DNA of 22,786 bases from CAYTCZ01 sp964436315 (GTDB taxonomy: Bacteria; Actinomycetota; Thermoleophilia; Gaiellales; Gaiellaceae), in NCBI GenBank assembly GCA_964436315.1, contig CAYTCZ010000062.1:1-22786 (forward strand), in the 5' to 3' direction. The notes beneath the pieces were generated by a model, which saw nothing but the letters and a program-made list of their open reading frames with translations, did no database searches and was not told where the DNA came from. The position numbers and the translations under genes were made by a program. This document shows, piece by piece, positions 1 to 6,671 of the stretch (positions are counted from its first letter, which is position 1; each line of letters opens with the position of its first letter).

Positions 1-1824
1 TCGCTGATGGCTCCGCTCCTCATGCCGCAGCTCTTCGACGACCGAAACATCGAGCCGCTCTCGCGGGTTGCCGAGGTCGTCCACGCCGAGGGCTGCAAGC
101 TCGCCATCCAGCTCTGGCATTCAGGGGTCAGGGGGTTCCCGACGTTCAAGCAGGAATCCACCTACGACCTGGACGCCACCTGGTACACGCTCTCGCCGAG
201 TCAGGTGCCCCTCGGAGAGTTTCCCGGTGCCTCCACACCGAAGGAGCTCTCGGAGGAGGAGATCGAGGAGATCCTCGAGGCGTTCGCCGCCGCCGGGGCG
301 AGAGCGATGCAGGCTGGGCTCGACGGCGTCGAGCTCCACATGAGCCACGGGTACCTGCCGTGGCAGTTCCTCTCTCCTCTGTACAACAAGCGCACCGACC
401 GCTGGGGCGGCAGCTACGAGAACCGGCTCCGCTTCCCGGTCGAGGTCCTGCGGCGGGTCAGAAGCGCAGTCGGGGACGAGCCGTTCGTCGGCTATCGCAT
501 CAACTCGACGTCGTTCTGGCCCGGCGATCTCGAGGTCGACGAGGTCAGGCGCATCGTCGACATCGAGGAACAAGCGGACATCGACTACGTCGACGTCTCG
601 GCCGGCGTGCACCACGCGTTCATCCACGCACCGATGGAGTTCGAAGCGGGCTGGGAGAAGGATCACACGCGGGCGATCAAGGAGGTCTCGGGCAAGCCGG
701 TGCTCCTCGTCGGCCGGATCACGACACCCGACGTCGCGGAAACACTTCTCGAGGAGGGCTACGGCGATGCGATCTGTCTGGCACGACAGCTCTTCGCGGA
801 TCCGGACTGGGTGACAAAGGCGCAGGCCGGCCAAGCAGACGACATCCGCCGGTGCGTAGCCGCCAACCACTGCTGGAAGAGCGTGAGCCGTGGCGGCCGC
901 GTCCAGTGCGTTTACAACCCGGAGGTCGGACGGGAGGGCGTCTGGGGTAAGGGGACTCTCGAGCCGGTCGCAGACCCGAAGAAGGTCGTCGTTGTGGGAG
1001 CGGGCCCCGCCGGCCTCGAGTACGCGCGCGTCGCGGCCGCGCGAGGCCACGACGTCCTCGTACTCGAACAAGAGGCCGAGACGGGTGGACACGTGCGCGT
1101 CCAGTCGCTCCTGCCGAGCCGTGCCGAATACGGCGCGATCGCGCGCTGGCTCACAGACCAAGCGAGGAAGAACGGGGCCGAGATCCGCACGAACGCTCCC
1201 GTCACGTCAGAGAACCTCGACGACCTGCTCGATGCAGAAAGTCCCGACCACGTTGTCGTGGCTACAGGTTCCACCGTCTGCAAGGACGGCTTCCAGGGGT
1301 GGACGGGCGAGGCGCTTCCGGGCTGGGAGACCGGAAACACGGTCGGCTGGGACGAGGTGGCCACCGGAAAGGTAAGCCCGAGCCGGAACGTCCTCGTTCT
1401 CGACGATCTCTGCGATGTGGCCGCACCGCTAACGGCCATCGGCATCGCCCAGAACGACTCATCATCCTCCGTCAAGCTCGTCACCCGATGGCCGATGATC
1501 GGCATGGAGACGATCCTCGACGTCTACCTGGACTGGATCCTGCCCAAGCTCTACGAGGCCGGTGTCGAGATCGTCTGTGACCGGTTCGTTCGTCGCATCG
1601 ATGGAACCGCTGTCACCCTTTACAACGTCCACTTCGAGCAGGACGAAGTCGAGGCACAAGCGGACTGGATCGTCATGGCGACGGGTCGAAAGTCAGAGAA
1701 CGGGCTCTATCCGCTGATCGTCAAGCGGGGAGTCGGCGCCGAGACGATCGGCGATGCGACAGCTCCCCGCGGGACCTACGAGGCCGTCTACGAGGGGCAC
1801 CGTCAGGCGCGAAAGCTTGCCTGA
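1..1824 (+). CDS. FMN/FAD oxidoreductase, OYE-TMADH/FadH type, 5' partial
   Basis: The frame is open at base 1, so the true start lies upstream; numbering here begins at the ATG at 7. The first ~330 residues form an old-yellow-enzyme TIM barrel, with an HGYL..QFLSP motif followed by RTDRWGGSYENR. The second half is an FAD/NAD(P) Rossmann unit with VVVVGAGPAGLEYA and a second nucleotide-binding segment ending in MATGRKSENG and GDATAPRGTYEA. This architecture is that of trimethylamine dehydrogenase and 2,4-dienoyl-CoA reductase FadH, cytoplasmic enzymes that pass electrons between NAD(P)H or substrate, FMN, a [4Fe-4S] cluster and FAD. The cluster motif is abnormal: C283, C289 and C301 are present but the expected second ligand is Ala286. 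The substrate cannot be named. The stop (1822-1824) directly abuts the assembly gap. Family assignment is firm; the exact reaction is unknown. Confidence 0.9.
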   Translation, partial: SLMAPLLMPQLFDDRNIEPLSRVAEVVHAEGCKLAIQLWHSGVRGFPTFKQESTYDLDATWYTLSPSQVPLGEFPGASTPKELSEEEIEEILEAFAAAGARAMQAGLDGVELHMSHGYLPWQFLSPLYNKRTDRWGGSYENRLRFPVEVLRRVRSAVGDEPFVGYRINSTSFWPGDLEVDEVRRIVDIEEQADIDYVDVSAGVHHAFIHAPMEFEAGWEKDHTRAIKEVSGKPVLLVGRITTPDVAETLLEEGYGDAICLARQLFADPDWVTKAQAGQADDIRRCVAANHCWKSVSRGGRVQCVYNPEVGREGVWGKGTLEPVADPKKVVVVGAGPAGLEYARVAAARGHDVLVLEQEAETGGHVRVQSLLPSRAEYGAIARWLTDQARKNGAEIRTNAPVTSENLDDLLDAESPDHVVVATGSTVCKDGFQGWTGEALPGWETGNTVGWDEVATGKVSPSRNVLVLDDLCDVAAPLTAIGIAQNDSSSSVKLVTRWPMIGMETILDVYLDWILPKLYEAGVEIVCDRFVRRIDGTAVTLYNVHFEQDEVEAQADWIVMATGRKSENGLYPLIVKRGVGAETIGDATAPRGTYEAVYEGHRQARKLA

Positions 1825-1924
1825 NNNNNNNNNNNNNNNNNNNNNNNNNNNNNNNNNNNNNNNNNNNNNNNNNNNNNNNNNNNNNNNNNNNNNNNNNNNN
1901 NNNNNNNNNNNNNNNNNNNNNNNN
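1825..1924. other. assembly gap (100 N)
   Basis: There are exactly 100 N, the usual placeholder for a scaffold gap of unknown length. It removes the start of the DUF3052 gene. Reading frames that cross it are artefacts. Confidence 0.99.
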
Positions 1925-2272
1925 TCGATTGCGTTCCCGGGGGCACCGAGGGACTTCGCCGAGACGCTCGGGCCCCTTCCTGCGGATGTGATCGTCAAGC
2001 GCCAGGCCCGCGGGAATCTCGACGTCATTGTTCTGTTCACGACCCGCCGGAACGAACTCGAGCGGCGCTTCAAGCCCCTCGCGGAGACGATCCTCCGGAA
2101 CGGTGGGCTCTGGATCGCGTACCCGAAGAAGGCCTCCGGCGTCGCAACCGATCTCACGTTTGACGTAGTTCAGTCCGTCGGACTCGAGGCCGGACTCGTC
2201 GACAACAAGTCGTGCTCGATCGACGAGACCTGGTCTGCCCTTCGCTTCGTGTACCGGCTAGAGGATCGTTAG
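1925..2272 (+). CDS. DUF3052 family protein, 5' end lost in gap
   Basis: The first codon after the gap is in frame, and 115 residues remain before the TAG at 2270-2272. The sequence fits the actinobacterial DUF3052 family as I remember it. It has an ARGNLDVIVLF strand, then TRRNELERRF, then the conserved LWIAYPKKASGV segment, and ends with VDNKSCSIDETWSALRFVYR. The function of this family is not established; members are small soluble proteins of about 130-150 residues, so probably only 20-40 residues are missing. The next gene begins 3 bases after the stop, which suggests co-transcription with the winged-helix gene. Confidence 0.82.
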   Translation, partial: SIAFPGAPRDFAETLGPLPADVIVKRQARGNLDVIVLFTTRRNELERRFKPLAETILRNGGLWIAYPKKASGVATDLTFDVVQSVGLEAGLVDNKSCSIDETWSALRFVYRLEDR

Positions 2273-2275
2273 CGG

Positions 2276-3448
2276 GTGAGGCGCGTCGACGTGGCGGAGC
2301 GCCGTGCGCGGCTTGCCCGGCGCCATCATCTGGCGACTCCGGGCGCCACGGCGGAAGACGTTGCCGGTGATCTGGTCGGCTTGCACTCCAGTGATCCGGC
2401 GAGCGTGTACCTCTCGACCCGGGCCCGCGTAGCCGACTTCGACGTGGCCGATCTCGAGGCTGCGCTCTACGAGCGGCGCTCGCTCGTGCGACTCCTCGGA
2501 ATGAGACGGACGATGTTCGTCGTCCCTCGCGAGCTGGGATCCGTTCTCAAAGCCGCGTGCACGGCAGCATTGGCTCCTGGCGAGCGCCGTCGCCTGATCA
2601 AGATGCTCGAGGGGCAGGGCCTAAGCTCGGACGATGAGACCTGGCTCACGGGAGTGGAGGCACGTACGCTCGAAGCGCTCGCGGCTCGGGGCGAAGCGAC
2701 GGCTGCCGAGTTGACCGAGGACGTGCCGGAACTCGGTGAGAAGCTCAGCGTCGGCGAGGGGAAATCGTGGGCGGGAACGGTAGGCATTTCGACGCGGGTC
2801 CTTTTTCTGCTCGCAGCGGAAGCGCGGATTCTGCGTGCGCGTCCGCTCGGAACCTGGATCTCGAGTCAGTATCGGTGGACGCGCACCGAGACCTGGCTCG
2901 AGGGGGGTCTTCGCGACATTCCTGCCCCGGAGGCGTGCGCGGACCTCCTCCGCCGGTGGCTCCGCACATTCGGGCCGGGCACCCTGACGGACATTCGGTG
3001 GTGGACTGGCTGGGCGGTCCGTCAGTCCCGCCAGGCGCTAGCCGACGTCGGTGCAGTCGAGGTCGAGCTTGGTGCAGAACCTGGCTACGTGCTCCCAGAT
3101 GATCTTGAAGCCGTCCGTGACGCGGAGGAACCGTGGGTGGCGTTACTCCCCGCCCTCGACTCGACAGTCATGGGATGGAAGGAGCGAGACTGGTACCTCG
3201 GCGACCACGGTCCGGCGCTCTTCGACCGAAACGGCAACGCGGGCCCGACCGTGTGGTGCGACGGACGGGTCGTCGGCGGCTGGGCGCAACAGAAAGGCGG
3301 CAAGATCTCGGTCAGGCTTCTCGATCGCCTCGACGGAAAGCGCCGCTCACTGCTGGAAGCCAAAAGAGCGCAGCTCGAAGCCTGGCTCGGCGAGACTCGA
3401 GTCACGCCTCGATTCCGCACTCCGCTCGAGAAAGAACTGAGCAGCTAG
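2276..3448 (+). CDS. winged-helix HTH_42 protein (AlkX/YcaQ-like, DNA glycosylase superfamily)
   Basis: This 390-residue protein starts at GTG 2276, three bases after the DUF3052 stop. It resembles the HTH_42 superfamily, which includes the DNA glycosylases AlkZ and YcaQ/AlkX that unhook interstrand crosslinks and remove bulky alkyl adducts. Supporting segments are LVGLHSSDPASVYLSTRAR near residues 34-52, RLLGMRRTMFVVP, a central LTDIRWWTGW and a C-terminal LLPALDSTVMGWKERDWYLG followed by WCDGRVVGGWAQ. In AlkZ the catalytic motif is Gln-x-Gln around residues 37-39. Here the equivalent residues are His37-Ser38-Ser39, so glycosylase activity is doubtful. Many actinobacterial relatives are annotated only as winged-helix DNA-binding proteins. 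Its stop lies back to back with the stop of the opposing ORF at 3445. Confidence 0.87.
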   Translation: MRRVDVAERRARLARRHHLATPGATAEDVAGDLVGLHSSDPASVYLSTRARVADFDVADLEAALYERRSLVRLLGMRRTMFVVPRELGSVLKAACTAALAPGERRRLIKMLEGQGLSSDDETWLTGVEARTLEALAARGEATAAELTEDVPELGEKLSVGEGKSWAGTVGISTRVLFLLAAEARILRARPLGTWISSQYRWTRTETWLEGGLRDIPAPEACADLLRRWLRTFGPGTLTDIRWWTGWAVRQSRQALADVGAVEVELGAEPGYVLPDDLEAVRDAEEPWVALLPALDSTVMGWKERDWYLGDHGPALFDRNGNAGPTVWCDGRVVGGWAQQKGGKISVRLLDRLDGKRRSLLEAKRAQLEAWLGETRVTPRFRTPLEKELSS

Positions 3449-4011
3449 ACCGACGTTTTACCGCGGTGTCGATCGCGAGGCAACGCGGCGAACGAACCAC
3501 CCGAGAATCGCGACGCCGAGGAAGATGAGGAGGACGACGGGCACGGGATTCTCGTAGAGCCACGTGGCCCCTGCGGCGAGCGATTCGGCCATTCAGTCTC
3601 ACTTCTATCGTGAGACCGATGAAAACGCTCCGGCCGTTCTACCTGTTCGGGTTCAGAGGAATGTCGGGATGAGACTCGCGGCGAGTCGAGCCACAGCTCT
3701 TCTGCGAATAGATCGTCATCGAGGTAGGCCGCGAGCTTCGCGAACGTTCGCCCGGTCACGAGTCCAACTGAAGCCATGCGGTTGACGACCTCGAGCATTG
3801 CGCCTTTCTCGCGGTCGTCGAGCGACACGGTTCCCATGGCCCGCACTCGGTACTCGAGCGCCCAGCTGCCCTCGAAGCGCAGGCGATCGGCAAGCTCGTC
3901 AGCCTCATCGCCGGAGAGCATGCAGGTCCGGCCGCTTCCGCTGATGCTGACTCCCGAAAGATCGGGAGTGAATGGCTCAACCAATGAACCCATCGTCAGC
4001 CTCGTACGCAT
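3445..4011 (-). CDS. hypothetical protein, paralogue A of a tandem pair
   Basis: The family is not recognised. The first ~105 residues resemble the upstream neighbour (3977-4276). Both start M-x-T....MGS, both carry a D/E-RLR...SWAL...R segment, a G-x-V-x-L followed by acidic and basic residues and an alanine/leucine helix, and both end in DDDL[FY]A. I chose the first Met because the paralogy extends upstream of the MGS methionine. Translation would start 35 bases inside the neighbour's end. Beyond about residue 107 the sequence is polar and then serine-rich, third-position GC falls between about 3600 and 3720, and the tail overlaps a better-looking membrane peptide. The real protein may therefore end near 3690, with a frameshift or sequence error having removed its stop. 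Confidence 0.55.
   Translation of the reverse strand: MRTRLTMGSLVEPFTPDLSGVSISGSGRTCMLSGDEADELADRLRFEGSWALEYRVRAMGTVSLDDREKGAMLEVVNRMASVGLVTGRTFAKLAAYLDDDLFAEELWLDSPRVSSRHSSEPEQVERPERFHRSHDRSETEWPNRSPQGPRGSTRIPCPSSSSSSSASRFSGGSFAALPRDRHRGKTSV
3458..3592 (-). CDS. possible 44-residue single-pass membrane peptide
   Basis: A short reading frame runs from ATG (3592-3590) to TAA (3460-3458). It encodes a soluble N-terminus, then a strongly hydrophobic stretch (VPVVLLIFLGVAILGWF, about residues 17-33), followed at once by RRVASRS. That is the layout of a small N-out/C-in membrane peptide under the positive-inside rule. It lies wholly inside the low-complexity 3' end of the overlapping ORF 3445-4011 in another frame, and only one of the two is likely to be real. 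A 7-bp inverted repeat sits just upstream of its start. No family is recognised. Confidence 0.42.
   Translation of the reverse strand: MAESLAAGATWLYENPVPVVLLIFLGVAILGWFVRRVASRSTPR
3596..3616. repeat. inverted repeat, 7-bp stem and 7-nt loop
   Basis: GTCTCAC (3596-3602) and GTGAGAC (3610-3616) are perfect reverse complements. On the minus strand the hairpin ends three bases before the ATG of the 44-residue frame, so it could occlude that start or mark the end of the paralogue A transcript. There is no T-run, so it is not a canonical terminator. Confidence 0.5.
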
Positions 4012-4276
4012 AGAGGTCGTCGTCGAGATCCGAGCACACCAGCGTCAGCCGCTGAGACAGCGTCTCAGTAGACATGCGAACGGCCTCCAGGAGGTTGAAG
4101 AGGGCTTCCTTGTCTTCCTTCTCCAGCACGACAGCGGAGCCTTCACGGAGCGCGGTTTCGAGCCGATGTGACAGCGCCCACGAATCAGCCGACCGCAACC
4201 GCTCAATCAGGTACCGGACGTCGGGTTTCTCGACCTGACGGGACCAGCCGCTACCCATAAGACGCACAGTGCTCAT
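3977..4276 (-). CDS. hypothetical protein, paralogue B of a tandem pair
   Basis: This is a 99-residue soluble, charged, probably helical protein with no recognised domain. ATG 4276 is preceded by GGTGA at a spacing of 6, a usable ribosome binding site. It is the first gene of the minus-strand pair and shares with its downstream neighbour the segments RLRSADSWALSHRL, GSAVVLEKEDKEAL and DLDDDLYAYE. The two genes overlap at the 3'/5' junction, which usually indicates translational coupling and a joint role. It is divergent from the N-carbamoylase gene at 4501. Nothing in the sequence points to a specific activity. Confidence 0.68.
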   Translation of the reverse strand: MSTVRLMGSGWSRQVEKPDVRYLIERLRSADSWALSHRLETALREGSAVVLEKEDKEALFNLLEAVRMSTETLSQRLTLVCSDLDDDLYAYEADDGFIG

Positions 4277-4500
4277 GGGTTGTCACCGATCCTTCGATGT
4301 CGGATGACCTGGTACGTCGGAGGCTCGAGAATGCCGCACATCTCGTCACTTGTCCATCGACCGGAGAGGTTCGGATTTTGAGCGGCTTCACTCCCACGGG
4401 GGATCGGCGATTCTCGCTGCAATGAGCCCAGGAGGCTTGTTCCCGGCACCTGATTGAATAGACGACTCGCGGCATCCCCCGAGTGTGAAAGGAGCCACCC
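4277..4500. promoter_or_regulatory. divergent intergenic region, 224 bp
   Basis: This region separates the starts of the paralogue pair (minus strand) and the carbamoylase (plus strand), so it should hold promoters for both. The one clear signal is AAAGGAG at 4488-4494, six bases before the carbamoylase ATG. I see no convincing -35/-10 pair, RNA gene or riboswitch. Confidence 0.45.
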
Positions 4501-5436
4501 ATGGCGCGGATCGTGACAATTGGGGGAGCACAGCTTGGACCGATTGCGCGTGATGAACGGCGATCTTCGGTCGTCGCTCGCCTGATCGAGCTCCTCCGCG
4601 AGGCATCCGGACAGGGCTGTGATCTGGTCGTTTTTCCAGAGCTCGCGCTGACGAGCTTCTTCCCTCGCTGGTGGATGGAAGACGACGACGAGATCGACTC
4701 GTTCTTCGAGCGCGAGATGCCGTCTCCGGTGACGCAGCCGCTATTCGACGAGGCAGAAAAACGCGAGATCGGCTTCCACCTCGGCTACGCGGAACTCGCC
4801 GAGGAGGACGGCGAGACGCGGCACTACAACACCGCGATCCTCGTTGACAAGTCGGGCTCGATCGTCGGCAAGTACCGAAAGATCCACCTACCCGGCCATG
4901 CTGACAATCGACCGGAATGGCCATACCAACATCTGGAGAAGCGCTACTTCGATGTTGGCAATCTCGGATTCGAGACATGGCGCACGATGGGCGGAGTGGT
5001 GGGAATGTGCATCTGCAACGACCGCCGCTGGCCCGAGACCTATCGGGTACTTGCGCTGAAAGGCGCTGAGGTTGTGGTGCTGGGCTACAACACGCCGTCC
5101 CAACTCCCCTGGAAAACGAATTACAGCGACCTGACGACATTCCACAACCGCCTGGTCATGCAAGCGGGCGCCTATCAGAACGGTCTGTGGGTTGTTGGAG
5201 TCGCCAAGGCAGGAATCGAGGAAGGCTGCGACCTGATCGGAGGCAGCATGATCGCTGCCCCAACCGGTGAGATCGCGACACAGGCGCTCACAAAAGACGA
5301 CGAGCTGATCTGGGCGCGCTGCGACCTCGATCTGAGCCACCGCGCGCAGGACGTCCTGTTCAACTTTGCGGCAAATCGCGCAATCGAACACTACGGCGTG
5401 ATTACCGAGCAGACCGGTGTGACCCGCCCGTCCTAG
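4501..5436 (+). CDS. N-carbamoyl-D-amino-acid hydrolase (nitrilase superfamily)
   Basis: This 311-residue cytoplasmic enzyme is expected to hydrolyse N-carbamoyl-D-amino acids to D-amino acid, CO2 and ammonia, the second step of hydantoin degradation. It matches the Agrobacterium enzyme (about 304 residues) along its whole length. Shared segments include QLGPIARDE, VFPELALTSFFPRW, VDKSGSIVGKYRKIHLPG, QHLEKRYF, CNDRRWPE, GYNTP, QAGAYQNG and APTGEI. The catalytic triad falls at the same numbers as in the known enzyme: Glu47, Lys127 and Cys172. ATG 4501 has AAAGGAG at a 6-base spacing. No hydantoinase or racemase gene is in the window, so the substrate could be another carbamoyl compound. A beta-ureidopropionase role is less likely given the DCase-specific HLPG and NDRRWPE motifs. 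Confidence 0.93.
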   Translation: MARIVTIGGAQLGPIARDERRSSVVARLIELLREASGQGCDLVVFPELALTSFFPRWWMEDDDEIDSFFEREMPSPVTQPLFDEAEKREIGFHLGYAELAEEDGETRHYNTAILVDKSGSIVGKYRKIHLPGHADNRPEWPYQHLEKRYFDVGNLGFETWRTMGGVVGMCICNDRRWPETYRVLALKGAEVVVLGYNTPSQLPWKTNYSDLTTFHNRLVMQAGAYQNGLWVVGVAKAGIEEGCDLIGGSMIAAPTGEIATQALTKDDELIWARCDLDLSHRAQDVLFNFAANRAIEHYGVITEQTGVTRPS

Positions 5437-5518
5437 GCTGACCGTCACTTTCTGTGCTGAATCGGCCCAGAGCCAACGTTTGATGTCGGCGGCACCGACG
5501 AACTGCCTGAAGTGTGAG

Positions 5519-5549
5519 CGGCACTCGCCGTTCGGGCAGTAGAGTGCCG
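5519..5549. repeat. inverted repeat, 8-bp arms and 15-nt spacer
   Basis: CGGCACTC (5519-5526) and GAGTGCCG (5542-5549) are perfect complements. They lie in the 143-bp gap between the carbamoylase stop and the 70-residue gene. It could be an operator or a weak transcript end; no T-run follows. Nothing else stands out in that gap. Confidence 0.4.
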
Positions 5550-5579
5550 ATCCTCTGTCGATGAGACTCAGACGAGCAA

Positions 5580-5792
5580 ATGCACGTTCACGTCACTGAT
5601 CCTGCGTTCACGCGCGACCTTCTCAACCACCTACGCAGCTCGGATTGCGTCGTTGTCCAGGTCGGACGAGACTCGTTGGAGGCGTATCCTCGCGATCCCC
5701 TCGGGCCCGAAGAAGCGCGACGGGAGCTCGGACGCCACCTTGTTGAATGGCAGTCCGCACGCGACGGCGCGGCTGCGTATTTGCTGGATTAG
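5580..5792 (+). CDS. small hypothetical protein (70 residues)
   Basis: The protein starts MHVHVTDPAFTRDLL, has a strand-like VVVQVGRDSLEAY, and ends with a helix EEARRELGRHLVEWQSARDG. Short proteins of this beta-alpha type, with a DP...L..HLR start and an EARREL..[HY]L..W end, are frequent hypothetical genes in actinobacteria as I remember them; the function is unknown. ATG 5580 has no clear Shine-Dalgarno, so the transcript may be leaderless. It sits 54 bases upstream of the uronate dehydrogenase gene and may share its transcript. Confidence 0.62.
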   Translation: MHVHVTDPAFTRDLLNHLRSSDCVVVQVGRDSLEAYPRDPLGPEEARRELGRHLVEWQSARDGAAAYLLD

Positions 5793-5846
5793 TTCGCCCC
5801 TGGTTTCGCTGGCCCCCGCGGCTACAGCGTGCGAGCATCTGTCCCG

Positions 5847-6671
5847 ATGCGTGGACTTCTCATCACGGGCTCGGCGGGGAAGATTGGCAGCACTCTTCGG
5901 GAGGGTCTCCGGGGCCGATTTGACCTGATCCGACTCCTCGATCGAGCGCCGCAGCCGCCAGCCCGAGTGGGCGAGGAGCTCGTCGAGGTCGACATCGTCG
6001 ATCTCGCCGCGGTCGAGACAGCGATGCAAGGGATGGACGCCTGCGTTCATCTGGCAGGAATCCCGACGGAAGCTTCGGCGTCCGAGCTCTTCGAGACGAA
6101 TTTCGTGGGTACCTACGCTGTTTTTGAAGCAGCGCGCCGACAGAACCTCCGCCGAATCGTCTTTGCGAGCACCAACCACGTAACCGGCTTCTACGAGGTC
6201 GATCGTGAGGTTGCGCCGTCGGATCCGATCCGTCCCGACACGCTGTACGGCGTGAGCAAGGCGTACGGAGAAGCGCTCGGACGTCTCTACCACGACAAAT
6301 ACGGGCTCGAGGTGGCGTGTCTTCGGATCGGCTCATTTCTCGAGCGACCGACCGAGGAGCGGCATCTCGCGACATGGCTCAGCCATCGAGACTGTGTGAG
6401 TCTGGTTTGGCGCTGCCTCGAGGCCGAACTCGGATACGTCGTCGTCTACGGCGTCTCGGCAAACGCGCGCGGCTTCTGGCGCAACGATGCCGCCGGGGAA
6501 CTTGGCTACGAGCCTGGAGACAACGCCGAAGATTTCAGCGCCTCGGTTATTCCGGAGAGCGATCCGACGAGCCCTGAGGCTCGCTACCAGGGCGGCTACT
6601 ACGTCAACCCTGGCTATGAGCCAGGGGCGTTTGATGAGCCAACCGACAAGCGTTCGAACTCGAAGGCCTGA
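5847..6671 (+). CDS. udh: uronate dehydrogenase (extended SDR family)
   Basis: This 274-residue NAD-dependent enzyme should oxidise D-galacturonate or D-glucuronate to the aldarolactone, the entry step of oxidative uronate catabolism. It follows the Agrobacterium Udh pattern (about 265 residues). The Rossmann start is LLITGSAGKIGSTLRE, with glycines at 8, 11 and 14. It also has HLAGIPTEAS, NFVGTYAVFEAAR, the STNH segment at 108-111, the catalytic YGVSK (Tyr134, Lys138), RIGSF, the STW/DCVSL-like region, VYGVSANARGFWRND and the C-terminal RYQGGYYV. I chose ATG 5847 over GTG 5829 because it places the nucleotide-binding strand at the N-terminus as in the family. The last 58 bases overlap the 3' end of the opposing MBL-fold gene. 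No aldarate dehydratase genes are present here. Confidence 0.88.
   Translation: MRGLLITGSAGKIGSTLREGLRGRFDLIRLLDRAPQPPARVGEELVEVDIVDLAAVETAMQGMDACVHLAGIPTEASASELFETNFVGTYAVFEAARRQNLRRIVFASTNHVTGFYEVDREVAPSDPIRPDTLYGVSKAYGEALGRLYHDKYGLEVACLRIGSFLERPTEERHLATWLSHRDCVSLVWRCLEAELGYVVVYGVSANARGFWRNDAAGELGYEPGDNAEDFSASVIPESDPTSPEARYQGGYYVNPGYEPGAFDEPTDKRSNSKA
6608..6626. terminator. hairpin inside a convergent gene overlap
   Basis: CCCTGGCT (6608-6615) and AGCCAGGG (6619-6626) form a perfect 8-bp stem with a 3-nt loop. The hairpin sits where the ends of udh (+) and the MBL-fold gene (-) overlap; the minus-strand stop (6616-6614) lies within it. It could act in both directions as a terminator or 3' stabilising hairpin. 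No T-tract follows on either strand, so intrinsic termination is uncertain. Confidence 0.45.

Noticed and set aside
121..1161. 346-residue minus-strand ORF opposite the OYE-type gene
   Set aside because: It is antisense to a clearly coding flavoenzyme. It is rich in Arg, Asp and Val with no motif, typical of a GC-rich shadow frame.
1693..2272. ORFs on both strands spanning the first N gap
   Set aside because: They are stitched across 100 unknown bases. Only the plus-strand part after 1925 has recognisable (DUF3052) sequence.
4388..5140. 250-residue minus-strand ORF over the carbamoylase
   Set aside because: It is the antisense shadow of a near full-length match to a known enzyme; Arg/Ser-rich with no motif.
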